64,000 nucleotides of DNA, taken from contig DAOPJM010000007.1 in NCBI GenBank assembly GCA_035399665.1, forward strand, positions 3,567 through 67,566, in the 5' to 3' direction. This DNA is from DAOPJM01 sp035399665 (lineage in GTDB: Bacteria; Bacillota; Clostridia; Christensenellales; CAG-138). Positions 8,637 to 17,463 of the stretch are shown in pieces. Positions within the stretch are counted from its first letter, which is position 1. Every line of letters starts with the position of its first letter. Made by a program: the position numbers and the translations under genes. The notes under the pieces are model-generated. The model made no database searches and was not told the DNA's origin. It saw only the letters and a list, made by a program, of their open reading frames with translations.

Positions 8637-9815
8637 ATGGACTACAGTAAGATAATCGGCAAGACCGTGGCGGCTATCCCGCCCTCAGGAATCAGGAAGT
8701 ATTTTGATATTTTGGGTGAGGACTCCATCAGCTTCGGCGTTGGTGAGCCGGACTTTCCGACTCCGGATTCCATACGTCAGCCCGCCTTGGATAAGTTGCG
8801 GACAGGCCGCATTCCTTACACCAGCAACTCAGGCGATCCGCACCTTCGCGCACTCGTCATCGACTACCTCAAGGAACGCTTTGACATTGACGTTGACAAC
8901 ATCGATCAGGTTCTGATTACCGTAGGCGCAAGTCAGGCTATCGACCTTGCGTTCCGTGCCATAGTGGAGCCCGGTGATGAAGTCATCATCCATGAGCCGA
9001 GCTACGTCGCATACGCTCCCGCCATTATGATGGCAGGCGGCATACCCGTGCGTATTGCAACCACCGCTGAGGATAGGTTCAGAGTGACCGCAAAGCAAGT
9101 CAAAGAGGCTCTCTCACCCAAAACCAAAGCCATACTGCTTGCATTCCCGAACAACCCGACGGGCGCGATTATGGAGCGTGAGGACCTTGAGGCCATTGCC
9201 GATCTCATAAGGGATCGCAACCTCATCGTTGTATCCGACGAAATCTACGCGGAGCTTACCTTCAACGGCAAGCATCACGTATCAATTGCATCCTTGCCCG
9301 GCATGAAGGACAAGACCATCGTTTTGAACGGCTTCTCAAAGGCTTTCTCCATGACCGGCTGGCGCTTAGGTTATGCTGCAGGCCCGGAGCCCATCATCTC
9401 CGCAATGCGTAAAATTCACCAGCTGACCATGCTCTCCGCCCCCACCACCGCTCAGATCGCGGGCATAGTAGCCCTTGAGGACGGCAAAGCAACGGGCTGG
9501 CGCGATATGTTAGCCATGCATGATGAATACGCAAGGCGCAGAAACTACATCATCGACAGGTTCAACTCCATAGGCCTGACCTGTGCCGAACCAGAAGGCG
9601 CGTTCTATGTGTTCCCGAGCATCAAGAGCACAGGCATGACCTCCGAACAGTTCTGTGACGCGCTGCTTGCCGCAAAGAACGTGGCTTGCGTACCCGGCAC
9701 GGCCTTCGGCAGTTACGGGGAAGGCCACATTCGCTGCTGTTACGCCGCTTCCATGGACAACATCCGAAGGGGGCTTGACCGCATCGAAGAGTTTGTAAAG
9801 GAACTCAAAAAGTAA
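8637..9815 (+). CDS. Class I/II pyridoxal-phosphate aminotransferase
   Basis: A 392-residue fold-type I aminotransferase, probably acting on aspartate, aromatic or N-acetyl-diaminopimelate-like substrates (PatA/AspC group). The PLP Schiff-base lysine is Lys235 in NGFSKAFSMTGWRLGY. Other family marks are ITVGASQAID, FPNNPTGA and the C-terminal Arg in HIRCCYA, which binds the substrate carboxylate. The gene follows htrA by 15 bp with AGAGGAG before the ATG, and ends at a strong terminator, so it closes the DUF523 operon. Substrate specificity cannot be settled from sequence. Confidence 0.88.
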   Translation: MDYSKIIGKTVAAIPPSGIRKYFDILGEDSISFGVGEPDFPTPDSIRQPALDKLRTGRIPYTSNSGDPHLRALVIDYLKERFDIDVDNIDQVLITVGASQAIDLAFRAIVEPGDEVIIHEPSYVAYAPAIMMAGGIPVRIATTAEDRFRVTAKQVKEALSPKTKAILLAFPNNPTGAIMEREDLEAIADLIRDRNLIVVSDEIYAELTFNGKHHVSIASLPGMKDKTIVLNGFSKAFSMTGWRLGYAAGPEPIISAMRKIHQLTMLSAPTTAQIAGIVALEDGKATGWRDMLAMHDEYARRRNYIIDRFNSIGLTCAEPEGAFYVFPSIKSTGMTSEQFCDALLAAKNVACVPGTAFGSYGEGHIRCCYAASMDNIRRGLDRIEEFVKELKK

Positions 9816-9826
9816 ATTGATATCTG

Positions 9827-9857
9827 GCGCCGTTTGTAATAGAGCGGCGCTTTTTTT
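9827..9857 (+). terminator. Intrinsic terminator after the aminotransferase
   Basis: A 6-bp stem GCGCCG/CGGCGC with a 12-nt loop is followed by seven T residues. It separates the DUF523-aminotransferase operon from mutS2. Confidence 0.85.
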
Positions 9858-9872
9858 CGGAAAGGAAATATC

Positions 9873-12221
9873 ATGAACTCTCGAGTGCAAACAACGCTCG
9901 AATACGACAAAATTAAGGCGATGTGCATGACACACGCCGCATCCGATGTGGGGCGCGAGGAAATATCCGCCCTTGCTCCCGTCTCCGCGATGGAGGAAGC
10001 GGAACGCTTACAGCAGGAAACTCAGGAAGCGGAAACCGTCTATCGCCGCACGGGGCATTCACCCGTGGACAGCTTCACCGACATACGACCCATGCTTAGG
10101 CGTATACACGCATCCTATTCGCTGTGTGCGGGCGACCTCTTGACCGTCGCCGCCTGCCTCAAGGCCTCGCGCAGAGCCAAGGAGGTCATTGAGGGTACGG
10201 AGGGCATGACCGTACTGCAATTCTTGGCGAATCAGCTCTCCAGTCATAGGCAGTTCGAGGAGGAGATTGCAAGATGCATCATCTCCGAGGACGAGCTTGC
10301 GGACTCCGCGTCGCCTGAGCTTGCGCGGCTTAGGCGGCAGATACGCCTTACCAACGAGCGCATACGCGACAAGCTGAACAGCATCATCAAGGGCGGCAGC
10401 TCAAAGTATCTTCAGGAGCCTATCATTACCGTAAGAAACGGCAGATACGCTATCCCCGTCAAGGCGGAGTATCGCAGTCAATTCCCGGGACTTATCCACG
10501 ACTCAAGCGGCAGTGGTCAAACCCTGTTTGTCGAACCCACCGCCGTGGTGGAGCTTGGCAATGACTTTCGCAGGCTTCAGTCCCTTGAAAAGGCCGAGAT
10601 TGAGCGTATCCTATCGGGACTTACCGCTATGCTTGCCCCCTTTGCGGGCGAGCTGTACAACGCTTTGGGCGTGTTGGGCAGGATTGACGCCATCTTCGCA
10701 AGAGCGATAATGGCGCGTGATATGCGCGCATACAGGCCTCTGCTTAATGACGACCACAGAATCAACCTCAAGAACGCAAGGCACCCCTTGATTGACCGTG
10801 AGAAGGTTGTACCCGTGTCCATTTGGATAGGCGACAGCTTCAACACACTGATTATCACAGGCCCTAACACGGGCGGAAAAACCGTCACCCTAAAGACCGT
10901 GGGGCTTTTTGTGCTTATGGCGTTGTCGGGCATGTATATTCCCGCCGATGAAGGCTCGTCCGTGTCGGTCTTTAACGAGGTATACGCCGATATAGGCGAC
11001 GAGCAGTCCATAGAGCAGTCACTCTCGACTTTCTCATCCCATATGACCAACCTTGTCGGCATACTTGACTGTGCCGATGAACATTCGCTGGTGCTTTTGG
11101 ACGAGCTTGGAGCGGGTACCGACCCCGTTGAGGGCGCGGCTTTGGCGCAGGCGATTTTGGAGTATATCTCCTCCTTAGGCGCGTTGACCATGGCAACGAC
11201 GCATTACAGTGAAATCAAGGCTTTCGCGCTTACCCACAAGGGTATGCAGAACGCCTCCATGGAATTCGACGTTGACAGGCTCTGCCCCACCTACCGCCTA
11301 TACATAGGCATACCCGGCAAGTCCAACGCATTCGAAATATCCGCGAGATTAGGTCTTAACCCCGATGTTATCGAGAGGGCGAAGCACTTTGTAAAGAAAG
11401 AGGATGTGGCGTTTGAGGACGTTCTGAAGGAAGCCTCCGAGCAGCGCAGGCTTGCGGTCCTGGCTGCGGAGCAAGCCGAGGAGGAGCGCTATGCCTCTGA
11501 GCAGATACGCATTACCTTAGATGGCGAACGCAGGAAGCTGCGCGACGAACGTCAGCAGATACGCCAAAAAGCAAAGGACGAGGCCCGCGATGTTGTTAAG
11601 GCGGCCAAGCGCGAGATGGAGCAGCTCATAACGGAGCTTCGCGAGGTCAAGAACATTGATACCCGCGAGCTGGACAGAGCCATTATGAAGTCACGCGACA
11701 GGATGCGTGAGACCGAGTCCCTTTTGTGCGACGGCTTGGAGCCTAAGGAGGACAACGGGACTGCGCCAAACACAGTTCGACCCGGCGAAACTGTGCGTAT
11801 CCTAAGTATCGGCGGCAACGGCACGGTGCTGAAAGCTCCCGACCAAAAGGGCATGGTGCAGGTTCAGGCGGGTATTATGAAGATCAGCGTTCCGCTGTCC
11901 GACCTTCGCGCACCCGATCGTAAGGAGGAGCTGAAGCAGGCTCGCGGTGAAAGGCCGATACTACAGGATATCAAGGAGGTCAGGCTTGAGCTGGATATTC
12001 GCGGACAGACCATTGCGGACGCTATGCTTGAAATTGACCGTTACATCGACGACTGCGGCCTTTCGGGACGCAAGGAGTTCAACATCATACATGGCAAGGG
12101 CACGGGTGCGCTTCGTGCCGGCGTTCAGGCCTACCTGAAAAACCATCCCAAGGTCAAGAGCTTCAGGATGGGCGCGTATGGCGAAGGCGACGCGGGCGTT
12201 ACAGTGGTGACACTAAAATAG
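9873..12221 (+). CDS. mutS2: Endonuclease MutS2
   Basis: DNA-structure-binding ATPase of the MutS2/RqcU family, implicated in suppressing recombination and, in Bacillota, in rescuing collided ribosomes. The 782 residues match the family. The MutS ATPase core holds Walker A GPNTGGKTVTLKT (about 327) and Walker B LVLLDELGAGTDP; a long Arg/Glu/Lys-rich coiled coil covers about 510-620; KOW-like strands follow; the C-terminal Smr nuclease domain includes LDIRGQTIADAML and IIHGKGTGALR. No N-terminal mismatch-recognition domain is present, which excludes MutS1. The ribosome binding site is GAAAGGAAA, 5 nt before ATG. The M20 peptidase gene follows after 13 bp. Confidence 0.95.
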   Translation: MNSRVQTTLEYDKIKAMCMTHAASDVGREEISALAPVSAMEEAERLQQETQEAETVYRRTGHSPVDSFTDIRPMLRRIHASYSLCAGDLLTVAACLKASRRAKEVIEGTEGMTVLQFLANQLSSHRQFEEEIARCIISEDELADSASPELARLRRQIRLTNERIRDKLNSIIKGGSSKYLQEPIITVRNGRYAIPVKAEYRSQFPGLIHDSSGSGQTLFVEPTAVVELGNDFRRLQSLEKAEIERILSGLTAMLAPFAGELYNALGVLGRIDAIFARAIMARDMRAYRPLLNDDHRINLKNARHPLIDREKVVPVSIWIGDSFNTLIITGPNTGGKTVTLKTVGLFVLMALSGMYIPADEGSSVSVFNEVYADIGDEQSIEQSLSTFSSHMTNLVGILDCADEHSLVLLDELGAGTDPVEGAALAQAILEYISSLGALTMATTHYSEIKAFALTHKGMQNASMEFDVDRLCPTYRLYIGIPGKSNAFEISARLGLNPDVIERAKHFVKKEDVAFEDVLKEASEQRRLAVLAAEQAEEERYASEQIRITLDGERRKLRDERQQIRQKAKDEARDVVKAAKREMEQLITELREVKNIDTRELDRAIMKSRDRMRETESLLCDGLEPKEDNGTAPNTVRPGETVRILSIGGNGTVLKAPDQKGMVQVQAGIMKISVPLSDLRAPDRKEELKQARGERPILQDIKEVRLELDIRGQTIADAMLEIDRYIDDCGLSGRKEFNIIHGKGTGALRAGVQAYLKNHPKVKSFRMGAYGEGDAGVTVVTLK

Positions 12222-12234
12222 CGAGGTTTGTGTT

Positions 12235-13686
12235 ATGGGTACCGTTGGAATTACATTGCTTTCTATCTTGGGGGTTCTCGTCATACTGCTTGGCGCGGCC
12301 GCGATTCATGCCTTGACAATCAAAGCAAAGCGCGTCCCCGACAAATCCGCAATCTCCTTTACCGAGGAGGAGAAGCGCAAATACGCTGAAACGCTTTCGG
12401 CTCTTATTCGAGTACCGAGTATTTCACATGAGCCTAATCAAAGCCTTGAGGTATTCGACACACTCCACAAGGTTATGGCGGAGCGTTTTCCGCTCGTACA
12501 TGAGAAGCTTGAGCTGCATGAATTCGAGGGCAGCAGACTCTACATTTGGAGAGGCAAGAACCCCGACTTACAGCCTATAGTGCTTATGGGGCATCAGGAT
12601 GTGGTACCCGCCGAGGAGCTGAACTGGCAGCATCCTCCGTTCTCGGGCGTCATTTTGGGCGACCTCATCAACGGGCGCGGCGCAATGGACTGCAAGTGTA
12701 CGCTAACGGCTGAGCTGTGTGCCGTCGAGGAGCTGCTGTCCGATGGCTTTGTTCCCGAAAGAGATGTGTACATCTCCACCTCCAACGATGAGGAGGCTTC
12801 CGGTAACGGTACAAAGATGATTGTCGAGTACCTGAAAAGCAAGGGCATACGAACAGCGTCTGCTTTGGATGAGGGCGGGGCGATACTCAAAGGAGTGCTT
12901 CCAGGCATGAATAGCGAAAGCGCTATGATAGGCGTTGTCGAGAAGGGCTTCATGGACGTCAAGCTTACCGCCAAGGGTCACGGCGGACATTCCTCAACTC
13001 CGCCCAAGAACAACCCGATGGCAAGGCTGTGCGCCTTTGTAAACTACATGGAAAAGCACAAGCCCTTCCGTCTTTACATGGCAAAGCCCGTTCGAGAGAT
13101 GTTCACCGACCTTGCGCCTTATCTGAGCTTCCCTATGCGCTTCCTCTTCGGCAATCTTTGGCTGTTTAGACCGCTTGCGACTCAGCTAATGCCCATAGTC
13201 TCTCCCTATGGACGCGCCCTGCTCTCAACGACCTTTGTTTGCACCATGTGCGGCGGCTCGTCCGCCTCGAACGTAATCCCTGACGCTGCATATGTGGTAT
13301 GCAACCTAAGACCCGCGCTCCATCAGGCGTGCGATGAATCTTTAGAGATTATCAAGCGCATCGCAAAGCGCTTTGACCTTGAGGTTGAGGTGCTGCTGTC
13401 TCACTCTCCCTCCCCCGTTACCGACACGAACGGCGAAGCTTTCGCCTATCTTGCGAGCTGCGTCAGGGCATGTTTCCCAAACGTTGGCACAGCGCCCTAC
13501 TATATGTGCGGGGGAACCGATTGCGGAAGATATGCTGACGTCACAGACAGCTGTCTAAGGTTTGCCGCCATACGCATGACACCTGAGCAGGTCGCCGCCA
13601 TGCACAGCGCGAACGAGAGCATAGGCGTGACTGCGCTTGCCGAGAGCGTGAAGTTCTATAAGTACTACATCATAAACCACCCGTAA
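12235..13686 (+). CDS. Membrane-anchored M20-family peptidase/amidohydrolase (PM20D1-like)
   Basis: A 483-residue zinc amidohydrolase with an N-terminal membrane anchor (residues 5-27) and a catalytic domain resembling PM20D1/carboxypeptidase S. Metal ligands are visible in LMGHQDVVPA, GRGAMDCK, STSNDEEASGNG and the C-terminal CGGTDCGRYAD. A lid/dimerisation domain begins near KGHGGHSSTPP. Substrates in this family range from peptides to N-acyl amino acids; the sequence does not tell which. It lies 13 bp after mutS2 and ends at a terminator, so the two are likely co-transcribed without an obvious functional link. Confidence 0.85.
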   Translation: MGTVGITLLSILGVLVILLGAAAIHALTIKAKRVPDKSAISFTEEEKRKYAETLSALIRVPSISHEPNQSLEVFDTLHKVMAERFPLVHEKLELHEFEGSRLYIWRGKNPDLQPIVLMGHQDVVPAEELNWQHPPFSGVILGDLINGRGAMDCKCTLTAELCAVEELLSDGFVPERDVYISTSNDEEASGNGTKMIVEYLKSKGIRTASALDEGGAILKGVLPGMNSESAMIGVVEKGFMDVKLTAKGHGGHSSTPPKNNPMARLCAFVNYMEKHKPFRLYMAKPVREMFTDLAPYLSFPMRFLFGNLWLFRPLATQLMPIVSPYGRALLSTTFVCTMCGGSSASNVIPDAAYVVCNLRPALHQACDESLEIIKRIAKRFDLEVEVLLSHSPSPVTDTNGEAFAYLASCVRACFPNVGTAPYYMCGGTDCGRYADVTDSCLRFAAIRMTPEQVAAMHSANESIGVTALAESVKFYKYYIINHP

Positions 13687-13700
13687 GGCTACAACGAATT

Positions 13701-13727
13701 AAGGGGGGCATGACGCCTCCTTTTTTT
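13701..13727 (+). terminator. Intrinsic terminator after the M20 peptidase
   Basis: A stem of nine pairs including two G-T wobbles (13701-13709 with 13715-13723), a 5-nt loop and a T run at 13721-13727. Confidence 0.75.
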
Positions 13728-13739
13728 AGTTTTTGGTAA

Positions 13740-13768
13740 TTTACAACTAAAGCGAAATGGTGTACAAT
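13740..13768 (+). promoter_or_regulatory. mgtE promoter, placing the start codon at the transcript 5' end
   Basis: TTTACA (13740-13745) and TACAAT (13763-13768) are 17 bp apart. The expected transcription start, seven bases after the -10, is the A of the ATG at 13775. The upstream in-frame ATG at 13757 lies inside the promoter and would not be transcribed. I found no M-box riboswitch in the space available. Confidence 0.65.
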
Positions 13769-13774
13769 AACTAT

Positions 13775-15136
13775 ATGCTTGATGAACCATCCGCTGAAAT
13801 TCTTGAGTTGCTTGAGGAAAAAAAGTATGCCGACGTAAAGCTTCGCTTCTCGGAGCTTTACCCTGTTGACATAGCTGATATCTTCGACGACATTGAGGAT
13901 GCGGACGTAATGCTGCGCCTGTTCAGGCTCATTCCCAAGGACATCGCCGCCGACGCCTTTGCTTACATGGACAACGATACGCAGGAGCGTATCATTGACG
14001 GTATCAACGATGTTGAGCTTTCACAGATTATCAACGATATGTTTCTTGACGACTGCGTTGACCTCGTTGAGGAGCTTCCCGCAAACGTCATTAAGCGCGT
14101 TATGCGCACCGCCTCATCCAACAACCGCAGAGCCATTAACCAGTTTTTAAGCTATCCGGAAAACAGCGCGGGCAGCATAATGACGAACGAATATGTCTAT
14201 CTGCACGCTGACATGGTGGCGGTGGAGGCGTTGTCGGTCATTCGCAAGACCGCTATCGACAAGGAAACAATAGACTATTGCTATGTCACAACCCGCGACA
14301 ACCGTTTGGAAGGCGTAGTGTCGCTGCGTACCCTTGTACTGTCTGAGCCTGAAACCCCCATTGCTGAGTTGATGAACGCCAACCTTATTACCGTCAACAC
14401 TACGGCCGATCAGGAGGACATAGCCCTGCTTTTCTCCAAATATGATATGCTCGCCCTGCCCGTCGTCGACCAAGAGAACAGGCTTGTCGGTATCATAACG
14501 ATAGATGACGCGGTTGACGTCATTCAGGACGAGAACACCGAGGACTTTGAACGCATGGCGGGCGTCGCGCCCTCCGATGACGAGTACCTCAAAACTCCCG
14601 TGTGGAAGCTTGCCAGAAACCGTATCGTATGGCTGATGATACTGATGATTTCCGCCATGTGTACGGAGGATCTTATCAACAGCTTCCAAAGCGCGTTTGC
14701 CAACAATCTGATACTTGTGGCGTTCATACCCATGCTCACCGGCACAGGCGGCAACTCGGGCAGCCAAGCGTCAACCATGATCATTCGCGGCATGGCGTTG
14801 GATGAGATTCATTGGAAGGACTTCTTTGTTGTTTGGTGGAAGGAGATTCGTGTAGCGTTTCTCTGCGGCGTATCGCTTGCCGCCGTGAACTTTGCTCGAA
14901 TAGTACTGCTGTATCCCTCAGAGCCTAAACGCATCGTTGTTGCTTTAGTCGTTAGCCTTGCGCTCATTTTGACTGTTATACTTGCTAAATCCATGGGCTG
15001 CATACTGCCCATGATTGCCAAGAAGATAAAGCTCGATCCCGCGATAATGGCGGCTCCTTTGATAACTACCATTACCGACGCCTGCTCCATCCTTATCTAT
15101 TTTACTATAGCGCGCGTCCTGCTCGGAATCGCATAA
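13775..15136 (+). CDS. mgtE: Magnesium transporter MgtE
   Basis: Dimeric Mg2+ channel of the cytoplasmic membrane, 453 residues. Domains run in order: N domain of MgtE_N repeats (LYPVDIADIFDDI, LVEELPANVIKRVM), a CBS pair (about 135-265; YPENSAGSIMTNE to GIITIDDAVDVI), the plug helix and five membrane helices. The pore signature GTGGNSGSQASTMIIRG and the C-terminal DPAIMAAPLITTITDACS are intact, including the Asp that binds Mg2+ in the pore. The start at 13775 is chosen from the promoter; the transcript appears leaderless, with no ribosome binding site upstream. This start drops six residues of the longer possible frame. Confidence 0.93.
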   Translation: MLDEPSAEILELLEEKKYADVKLRFSELYPVDIADIFDDIEDADVMLRLFRLIPKDIAADAFAYMDNDTQERIIDGINDVELSQIINDMFLDDCVDLVEELPANVIKRVMRTASSNNRRAINQFLSYPENSAGSIMTNEYVYLHADMVAVEALSVIRKTAIDKETIDYCYVTTRDNRLEGVVSLRTLVLSEPETPIAELMNANLITVNTTADQEDIALLFSKYDMLALPVVDQENRLVGIITIDDAVDVIQDENTEDFERMAGVAPSDDEYLKTPVWKLARNRIVWLMILMISAMCTEDLINSFQSAFANNLILVAFIPMLTGTGGNSGSQASTMIIRGMALDEIHWKDFFVVWWKEIRVAFLCGVSLAAVNFARIVLLYPSEPKRIVVALVVSLALILTVILAKSMGCILPMIAKKIKLDPAIMAAPLITTITDACSILIYFTIARVLLGIA

Positions 15137-15201
15137 TGTAGATTTTCTGCATTAAAACTCATTTTGTGAAGTTTGGCTTCCATATTATTTATTAATACTT
15201 C

Positions 15202-15231
15202 TTGACAATAGTGCCTCAATAATTGTACAAT
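15202..15231 (+). promoter_or_regulatory. Promoter of the ECF S-component gene
   Basis: TTGACA (15202-15207), 18-bp spacer, TACAAT (15226-15231). Transcription should begin near 15238, leaving only about 14 nt before the TTG start. That is far too short for an FMN or other vitamin riboswitch. Confidence 0.75.
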
Positions 15232-15251
15232 ACAGATGGGGGTATGCATTA

Positions 15252-16124
15252 TTGAAAAGCAATGTCGACAGAACTGTAAAGTTGGGACTTTTGGGAGCAT
15301 TGGCCATCGCGCTGACGCTATTGGTTCGTATACCGGCTCCGCCGCCCGTAGCCTTTTTGGAATATGACATGGGAGATGTCCCTATGCTCTTTGCCACCTA
15401 TGCCTACGGACCATTATGGGGAGCGCTGTTGGCTGTTATTGTTGCGGTCATTCAGGGTGTTACGGTAAGCGCGTCGAGCGGAGCGATTGGGATACTGATG
15501 CACATCCTTTCCTCCTGCGCGGGTATTATCCCCGCCGGTATCTATTATCGCTCGCACAAAACCCGCAAGGGTGCGTACATATCCTTTATTTTCTATATCC
15601 TCAGCACCATGCTTGTCATGGTTGCCTGCAACTACTTCCTCTCCCCGTTGTACTTCATAGGGCCTGAGCTTAGCTACAAGGCGGCACAGGGTATAGTGAT
15701 GAGCTTGATATGGTACATAATCGCATTCAATCTTGTCAAACCCGTCATCAATGTTATTATAACCGGTTTTCTCTATAAGCCCGTATCAATAACCCTGTTG
15801 AAGCCGAAAGACGCCTCCATTACTGATAGTACTCCTAACAGGTTCAATGTCGCAAGCCTTGTAACCTCCGCGTGTGTCCTGGCAACCGGGTTGTTTTTCG
15901 ACTTTTCGCTCGTTGAGTCCTTTCCTGAATTAAAGGACTTCCGTGTTTGGGTGATGATTGCCCTGCTTGCGATTGAGCTGTTCGCGGTGTTGCTTTCCCT
16001 GCAAACCCTGTTTGGCAAGGATAAGAACCGTACAAGGCGGGACTACGCGATAATCGCGCTGATTTTTGCCATGGTCGTATCTATGGTGGTGATAGCGACA
16101 TTCTTCATCGTCTTCTTATCCTAA
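15252..16124 (+). CDS. ECF transporter S component (RibU-like) with C-terminal membrane extension
   Basis: Substrate-binding membrane subunit of an energy-coupling-factor vitamin importer. Residues 1-190 look like the RibU type: LTLLVRIPAPPP, the conserved EYDMGDVPMLFATYAYGP, and a Gly-rich loop around SSGAIGILMH. Riboflavin is the best guess, but the promoter leaves no space for an FMN riboswitch. The TTG start is supported by a G-rich ribosome binding site (GGGGGT, 9 nt upstream). At 290 residues the protein is about 90 longer than usual S components; the extra part (about 200-290) adds three hydrophobic segments and a basic loop, KDKNRTRRD. The shared ATPase and T subunits are not in this window. 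Confidence 0.78.
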   Translation: MKSNVDRTVKLGLLGALAIALTLLVRIPAPPPVAFLEYDMGDVPMLFATYAYGPLWGALLAVIVAVIQGVTVSASSGAIGILMHILSSCAGIIPAGIYYRSHKTRKGAYISFIFYILSTMLVMVACNYFLSPLYFIGPELSYKAAQGIVMSLIWYIIAFNLVKPVINVIITGFLYKPVSITLLKPKDASITDSTPNRFNVASLVTSACVLATGLFFDFSLVESFPELKDFRVWVMIALLAIELFAVLLSLQTLFGKDKNRTRRDYAIIALIFAMVVSMVVIATFFIVFLS

Positions 16125-16144
16125 AGAGCTGACCGACATCTTTG

Positions 16145-16182
16145 CCGACGCCGCTATAAGCAGCGTCGGTTTCTTATTTCTT
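16145..16182 (+). terminator. Intrinsic terminator after the ECF S component
   Basis: A perfect 7-bp stem CCGACGC/GCGTCGG (16145-16151 with 16163-16169) is followed by a T-rich tract. Confidence 0.8.
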
Positions 16183-16245
16183 ATAGTTCAATATGGGCGT
16201 TCGTTATATCCATACACGGATTTACAGAATCTATAACCATCTTCA

Positions 16246-16273
16246 TTGACAACAGCCCTATTTTGGCTATAAT
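16246..16273 (+). promoter_or_regulatory. pfkA promoter
   Basis: Consensus TTGACA (16246-16251) and consensus TATAAT (16268-16273) with a 16-bp spacer. The best match to the housekeeping consensus in the window, fitting strong glycolytic expression. Confidence 0.85.
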
Positions 16274-16306
16274 ATAATAAAGGAAATTTGGTCATATGGA
16301 GGGTTT

Positions 16307-17278
16307 ATGTCTGAGATAAGAAGAGTTGGAGTGCTGACCAGCGGCGGTGACGCGCCCGGTATGAACGCTGCAATTCGCGCCGTTGTGCGTGATTGCGTAA
16401 GAAACGGTGTGACGCCCGTCGGCGTTCGCCGCGGCTATAACGGGCTTATCCATGCCGACCTCGCCGAGATGGAGGCCAAGTCGGTGAACGGCATAACCTC
16501 AAAGGGCGGCACCATCCTGTATACGGCGCGCTGTGAGGACTTTTTGCAGCATGAGGGCGTGGAGCTGGGTGTTCGAACCTGCAAGTACATGGGGCTTGAC
16601 GCGCTTATCTGCATAGGCGGAGACGGCACCTTTATGGGTGCTTACGAGCTGTCCAAAGCGGGCATTACAGTAGTCGGAATCCCCGGTACTATTGACAATG
16701 ATATCGGTTGCTGTCATTACACCATAGGCTTTGATACCGCGGCCAATACCGCCATCAACGCCATTGACAAGCTCTCCGACACCATGCAGTCGCATGAGCG
16801 CGTCTCGGTTGTGGAGATTATGGGCAGACGAGCGGGACATTTGGCCGTATATGTGGGACTTGCGGTCGGAGCTACGAGTATACTCATTCCTGAAATACAG
16901 TACGACTTTAATAAGGACATAATTGAGAAAATTCGCGAGGGCAGATACACGGGCAAGCATCACTTCCTCATCATTGTAGCAGAGGGCATTGGAAAGTGTG
17001 ATGAGCTTGCGGCACGAGTTCATGACGAAACCGGACTTGAAGCCAGAGTGTCCATTTTGGGTTACATACAACGCGGCGGCAGTCCGTCCGTGCGCGACAG
17101 GGTTATGGCGTCCCGCATGGGCTACATGGCGGTCGAAGAAATCGTTGCGGGAAGGGGCAACAGTATCATCTGCTATCGTGATTCGCGTTTGATTGCGACG
17201 CCCATCGCGGAAGCCATGGCTATGACAAAGAAACTCGATCCCTATATGTATCAGGTTGCTCAGAATATCGCGCTGTAA
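16307..17278 (+). CDS. pfkA: ATP-dependent 6-phosphofructokinase
   Basis: Phosphorylates fructose 6-phosphate to fructose 1,6-bisphosphate, the committed step of glycolysis. The 323 residues match bacterial PfkA. Motifs seen: GGDAPGMNAAIRAVVR (nucleotide loop), IGGDGTFMGA, GIPGTIDNDI with the catalytic Asp, YTIGFDTA, EIMGRRAGHLA and ILGYIQRGGSPS. The Gly in GGDGT and the GTIDND sequence, rather than GGDD and KTIDND, indicate ATP and not pyrophosphate as donor. ATG is preceded by GGAGGG. The gene has its own promoter and terminator and so is monocistronic. Confidence 0.95.
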   Translation: MSEIRRVGVLTSGGDAPGMNAAIRAVVRDCVRNGVTPVGVRRGYNGLIHADLAEMEAKSVNGITSKGGTILYTARCEDFLQHEGVELGVRTCKYMGLDALICIGGDGTFMGAYELSKAGITVVGIPGTIDNDIGCCHYTIGFDTAANTAINAIDKLSDTMQSHERVSVVEIMGRRAGHLAVYVGLAVGATSILIPEIQYDFNKDIIEKIREGRYTGKHHFLIIVAEGIGKCDELAARVHDETGLEARVSILGYIQRGGSPSVRDRVMASRMGYMAVEEIVAGRGNSIICYRDSRLIATPIAEAMAMTKKLDPYMYQVAQNIAL

Positions 17279-17302
17279 TAATTTTCAGAAGCTTACGATT
17301 TT

Positions 17303-17341
17303 ATAAGCCTTGGGCGTTGGCAGCGCCTGAGGCTTATTTTG
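17303..17341 (+). terminator. Intrinsic terminator after pfkA
   Basis: ATAAGCCT (17303-17310) pairs with AGGCTTAT (17330-17337), with an inner GGCG/CGCC pairing, followed by TTTTG. Confidence 0.75.
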
Positions 17342-17402
17342 TTGCATATCACTTTGACATTCAGTTTTCATTTTCAGTTTTATTGCATACCTCACGTTCA
17401 AA

Positions 17403-17432
17403 TTGACAACGGTTACCGGCTTGCTGTATACT
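17403..17432 (+). promoter_or_regulatory. Promoter of the Crp/Fnr-family gene with palindrome in the spacer
   Basis: TTGACA (17403-17408), 18-bp spacer, TATACT (17427-17432). The spacer holds CGGTTACCG (17410-17418), a palindrome with a single central base, which could be an operator. The -10 overlaps a possible upstream ATG at 17434, so translation must begin later, at 17464. Confidence 0.7.
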
Positions 17433-17463
17433 AATGTCAATGAGGGTGAAAGAGGAGAGTTCC

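Noticed and set aside
15137..15251. FMN riboswitch ahead of the RibU-like gene
   Set aside because: The promoter at 15202-15231 leaves only about 20 nt of leader and the RFN consensus is absent.
17434..17463. ATG 17434 as the start of the Crp/Fnr gene
   Set aside because: It lies one base after the -10, and AGAGGAG sits before ATG 17464, where family members also begin.
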